NCBI GenBank assembly: GCA_031291675.1
Contig: JARLIO010000008.1
Location: 1 to 63,682, forward strand
DNA from: Azospirillaceae bacterium
Lineage (GTDB): Bacteria > Pseudomonadota > Alphaproteobacteria > Azospirillales > Azospirillaceae
Direction: 5' to 3'
DNA length: 63,682 nt
Below, in pieces: positions 61,285 to 63,682 of the stretch (positions are counted from its first letter, which is position 1; every line of letters begins with the position of its first letter). Made by a program: the position numbers and the translations under genes. The notes under the pieces are model-generated. The model ran no database searches. It saw only the letters and a list, made by a program, of their open reading frames with translations, and was not told the DNA's origin.

Positions 61285-61959
61285 GCCGCATCCACTGGTA
61301 TCCCGCAAGCTGCCCGAGCGATTCGGAACGGCCAGATGCCTGAGTTCATGTCCTATGTCGGCAACCATCCCGGCGTGTCTTTCATCGACGTGCCCTTGGG
61401 GGCTGCTACCGATCGGATCGCGGGCCTGGTTGCCGAACTCGGCGGCACCGCCGCGGCGCAAGTTGTCGGCGTCGTAAAACGCGGCCCCGCCGGCGTCAGG
61501 ACTTTGAACGCTCTATTCCATGAGCGGCTGGGTAATGTTGCGACATTCGGCGGTTTTGCAGCCGGCGAGCCGGTGATGTGGACGCGGAACGACCGCGACC
61601 TTGATCTGAGGAATGGTTCGCTCGGCCGCGTGACCGCCATTGATGGAGCGCTTTCAATTACCTGGGATGATGGTCGGTCCATGGAACTGGGCGCCGATAT
61701 GCTGCGCCACCTCGAACATGCCTATGCAGTCACTTGCCATAAGGCCCAGGGTAGCCAATCCCGGCGGATCGTGGTGCCAGTTTTCGCCAGCCGACTCCTC
61801 GATAGAAGCTTGCTCTATACCGCAATCACGCGGGCGCAGGAGCAGGTTGTGCTGGTCGGCGACCGAAGGGCGATGGCGGAGGCAATTCGATTGCCTCCGG
61901 CGGCGGCGCGTCGCCAAACCATGATGTCTGAAATGCTGGTCTCGGCATTCAGCTCATAA
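61285..61959 (+). pseudogene. 3' remnant of a RecD/TraA-type helicase
   Basis: The frame opens after a TAA at 61282 and reads STGIPQAARAIRNGQMPEF, continuing to a normal C-terminus. The UvrD-like C-terminal helicase motif is clear: YAVTCHKAQGSQSRRIVVPV (motif V region), then SLLYTAITRAQEQVVLVGDR (motif VI). FNERLG-type and DLDLRNGSLGRVT-type segments match RecD2 or the helicase part of conjugative relaxases. At least 400-700 N-terminal residues including Walker A are missing and no matching sequence lies upstream, where the ssb terminator stands. It is a decayed fragment, probably from a conjugative or phage-related element. A short product from ATG 61336 could still be translated. Confidence 0.8.
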
Positions 61960-61972
61960 TAAACGACAGAAA

Positions 61973-62785
61973 TTATTCGATGTCCTGGCTCGGCTGGATG
62001 AAAGACTCGGCGTTCGGGAACACCACCTTGGCGGCATCCAAACTCCCGGCGATCTGCCGGACGATCTCTTGCCTCGCCATGGTGCTCAGTTGTTCTCGGT
62101 GATCAGGATAACCGTCGTCGGCGAGGATCGTATGAGCGTGCCGCAGGGCAGTGGCAAGACATTCGACAATACTCATAGCATTCTCGGGCGTGACCATTTG
62201 TGGAGGCACCCATTGGTTGGTGGTCTGCGACACTGGCTGCGGCTTGGCGAGTATGTCCACCGCGGCCTTGGCCTCGGCAAGGCGCATGTAAAATCCGACG
62301 GTGGCCTCGGGGTGCGGGAGTAAGCCGACTCGATCCGCGACCGCCCGGTAAACTATAGGTTCGACCGCAAAGTTTAGACCGATACCGCCTGCGTCGCTGC
62401 GTGGGATGGTGACGGTTTTGTTGGCAATCGCGATGCAAACCTCAATACCGCCTATAGCATATTTTGCCATGTGCAGAACTTCCACCCTCACGGCGCTGGC
62501 GACCTTCGAGATGTCCTCTTCCCGCTGGCGAGACAGAGCAAGATAGACCGCCCATACTGCGCCACCAGCCCCAGCGAGGCCACCGACCACGCTGCCAAGA
62601 GCACCGGCGAACGCGCCGGCATCTTTAGTCAACGAAAGTGCGACGAGAAAAGCCAGAAGGACTCCCGCGAGCACCGGCAAACCAACTTTTGCCTGGGCAG
62701 GGAGGCCTTTCAACCGGGAAGAAGTCCGGAGAAGGGCGCGCCGGATGAGGCTCTTGGCCTGGTCAGAGGCTTGCTGATCGGCCAT
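61973..62785 (-). CDS. Hypothetical membrane protein with two adjacent helices
   Basis: A 270-residue protein of unrecognised family. A basic N-terminus (AKSLIRRALLRTSSRLKGLP) precedes two hydrophobic segments, VGLPVLAGVLLAFLVALSL and a glycine-rich AFAGALGSVVGGLAGAGGAV, then WAVYLALSRQREEDISKVAS. The C-terminal 180 residues are soluble and mostly helical. The layout is like small membrane-anchored accessory proteins found in mobile regions, but no function can be assigned. It lies in the accessory tail between the helicase remnant and the truncated HNH-like gene. Confidence 0.65.
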   Translation of the reverse strand: MADQQASDQAKSLIRRALLRTSSRLKGLPAQAKVGLPVLAGVLLAFLVALSLTKDAGAFAGALGSVVGGLAGAGGAVWAVYLALSRQREEDISKVASAVRVEVLHMAKYAIGGIEVCIAIANKTVTIPRSDAGGIGLNFAVEPIVYRAVADRVGLLPHPEATVGFYMRLAEAKAAVDILAKPQPVSQTTNQWVPPQMVTPENAMSIVECLATALRHAHTILADDGYPDHREQLSTMARQEIVRQIAGSLDAAKVVFPNAESFIQPSQDIE

Positions 62786-62857
62786 AGCTGGGCCTCATGA
62801 GTAGTGTCGTTGGGAATGCTGCGACGGCCAAGCTCTTGAAGCGGGTGACCTTGTGTT

Positions 62858-63541
62858 TCATCGCTGCGCTCCCGGTCGGCGGGGCTTCAAGCTCATGTTA
62901 TTCGCGATCTCGACCAGCCGTCGGAACTGATGGGTGTTCTCGAATTCCAGATATCCGCCTTGGATGATGTCCTTCCGGTTCACGGTGATTTCGGGCACGG
63001 GATACGGCAACGGCCGTGCGTCGATCTTGACGAATGCGTGGAAGCCAGCGACGGCGATACCATATGTGCGTCGCCGAAGGCCGCCCGAAAGGCCCGGAAA
63101 CTCCGACAAGTAAGGTGGAAAACAGATGTTTTCGGGCGGCATCACCTTGCTCCGGTAACGAACCATCAAGACGGCCGGTTCGTCCGGACAAGGCACCCCG
63201 GAAAACAGAATGTCGCGCAGGCGGTCTTCATACGGTCCAAGCCGAATTGCCTCCGCTTCGTGGAGGCTAGATATTCCGAACCTCCACAGTATGGCGAGCC
63301 AAAACTTGACGAGCTTGTCGGAGTCGACGCCACGCATCCGCCATATGTTTGGTGCGGGTTCGTCGTGCCGCGCTTCGAACGTTCTGCAAAACTCGATGCC
63401 GTAATTGTCGAAGAGACCGAGAGCGGAATCGTGTTTCGCACACAATATCCCTGGGTCGAACAGCCCCGCCTGGACGATTCTCCGGCCCGGCGCCGCGAAG
63501 CCGCCGACAAAAAGGTTCTTCTCGCGGCCCCTGAGATCATG
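62858..63541 (-). CDS. 5'-truncated HNH/zinc-finger-like hypothetical protein
   Basis: The frame is open from the repeat edge (63541) to its stop at 62858, giving about 227 residues. Just inside the edge it reads LRGREKNLFVGGFAAPGRRI, VQAGLFDPGILCAKHDSALG, LFDNYGIEFCRTF. The ILCxxHDxxLGxxDxYGIEF block resembles a family in which an N-terminal Cys-rich HNH-like module precedes GILCxxCD. Here that upstream module is absent, removed at the boundary repeat. A TTG at 63443 could start a 195-residue product but lies inside the conserved block, so truncation is more likely. Function unknown. Confidence 0.55.
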   Translation of the reverse strand, partial: HDLRGREKNLFVGGFAAPGRRIVQAGLFDPGILCAKHDSALGLFDNYGIEFCRTFEARHDEPAPNIWRMRGVDSDKLVKFWLAILWRFGISSLHEAEAIRLGPYEDRLRDILFSGVPCPDEPAVLMVRYRSKVMPPENICFPPYLSEFPGLSGGLRRRTYGIAVAGFHAFVKIDARPLPYPVPEITVNRKDIIQGGYLEFENTHQFRRLVEIANNMSLKPRRPGAQR

Positions 63542-63542
63542 G

Positions 63543-63682
63543 CCATCTTCCTATCCGGCTAAGGCAGGTGCGGCTACCATTGCGGGAATACGCGGATTTC
63601 GGATAGCACCACTGTCCATAGCCCCGGCGACAATCTGATCGTAGGTGATTGTGGCGCATTCAACGGCGCGGCGAATGAGATA
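63543..63682. repeat. Right copy of the perfect 140-bp inverted boundary repeat
   Basis: Exact reverse complement of bases 3-142. Its inner edge at 63543 abuts the truncated HNH-like gene. Reading on the minus strand it carries the same C-terminal coding frame as the left copy. The two copies point inward from the ends of the window. Confidence 0.95.
63551..63682 (-). CDS. C-terminal fragment of the unidentified repeat-borne protein (right copy)
   Basis: Identical 43-residue frame to 3-134, entering from the right end of the window and ending with TAG at 63551-63553 on the minus strand. The next codons past this stop lie in the same frame as the truncated HNH-like gene, but that is coincidental to the junction. 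Confidence 0.5.
   Translation of the reverse strand, partial: YLIRRAVECATITYDQIVAGAMDSGAIRNPRIPAMVAAPALAG

Overview
This is a high-GC window of about 63.7 kb that reads as chromosome of a free-living alphaproteobacterium, probably Rhodospirillales. The inference rests on the alphaproteobacterial flavour of the proteins (UvrA zinc site, PutA with a divergent Lrp-type regulator, liv operon order, many GTG/TTG starts with good Shine-Dalgarno sites) and on core genes (prfC, murI, uvrA, ssb, rlmJ, glgP). No database search was possible, so the genus is left open.

The window is bounded by two perfect 140-bp inverted copies of one sequence (3-142 and 63543-63682). Each carries the same C-terminal coding fragment reading inward. 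On the left the repeat cuts off a polyprenyl-phosphate sugar transferase. On the right it abuts a 5'-truncated HNH-like gene. This looks like a mobile element present at both ends, or a contig broken in that element.

Layout. 143-5605: exopolysaccharide genes (truncated priming transferase, GDP-mannose 3,5-epimerase-like enzyme, WecG/TagA glycosyltransferase, phosphoesterase, Wzc-like tyrosine kinase). 5950-9682: a sensor kinase translationally coupled to a receiver-GGDEF-EAL response regulator. 9987-14646: a complete livGFKHM-type ABC importer, convergent with a tandem-HD (HD-GYP-like) protein. 16111-19421: rlmJ, a lytic transglycosylase and a TPR-methyltransferase. 19620-22475: a molybdenum-storage locus, with an HTH plus periplasmic-binding-like regulator followed by mosB and mosA. 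22610-26409: lrp/putR and putA. 26706-31346: glycogen phosphorylase and a chemoreceptor. 31850-33518: a structured RNA ending in an intrinsic terminator, then a DEAD-box RNA helicase with a TTG start. 33689-36144: prfC and murI. 36664: an XRE regulator.

37323-45027 is a nitrogen-compound catabolism island: gamma-glutamyltransferase-like enzyme, class III aminotransferase, polar amino-acid ABC importer and a divergent GntR regulator. A shared operator-like motif occurs in front of both the aminotransferase and the importer. 45155-48811: a DHA2 drug exporter and an adenylate-forming enzyme with altered catalytic motifs. 48815-55794: a three-gene transglutaminase / circularly permuted ATP-grasp / alpha-E operon, a widespread but poorly characterised predicted peptide-ligation system, here with ATP-grasp and alpha-E fused. 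56012-61146: uvrA, a GT87 membrane glycosyltransferase and ssb. 61285-63682: a degraded accessory tail with a RecD/TraA-type helicase remnant, a membrane protein of unknown function and the truncated HNH-like gene.

Features that deserve most attention are the mos locus with its own regulator, the structured RNA before the helicase, the GntR operator set, the family of perfect hairpins lacking a U-tract at gene ends, and the inverted boundary repeats.
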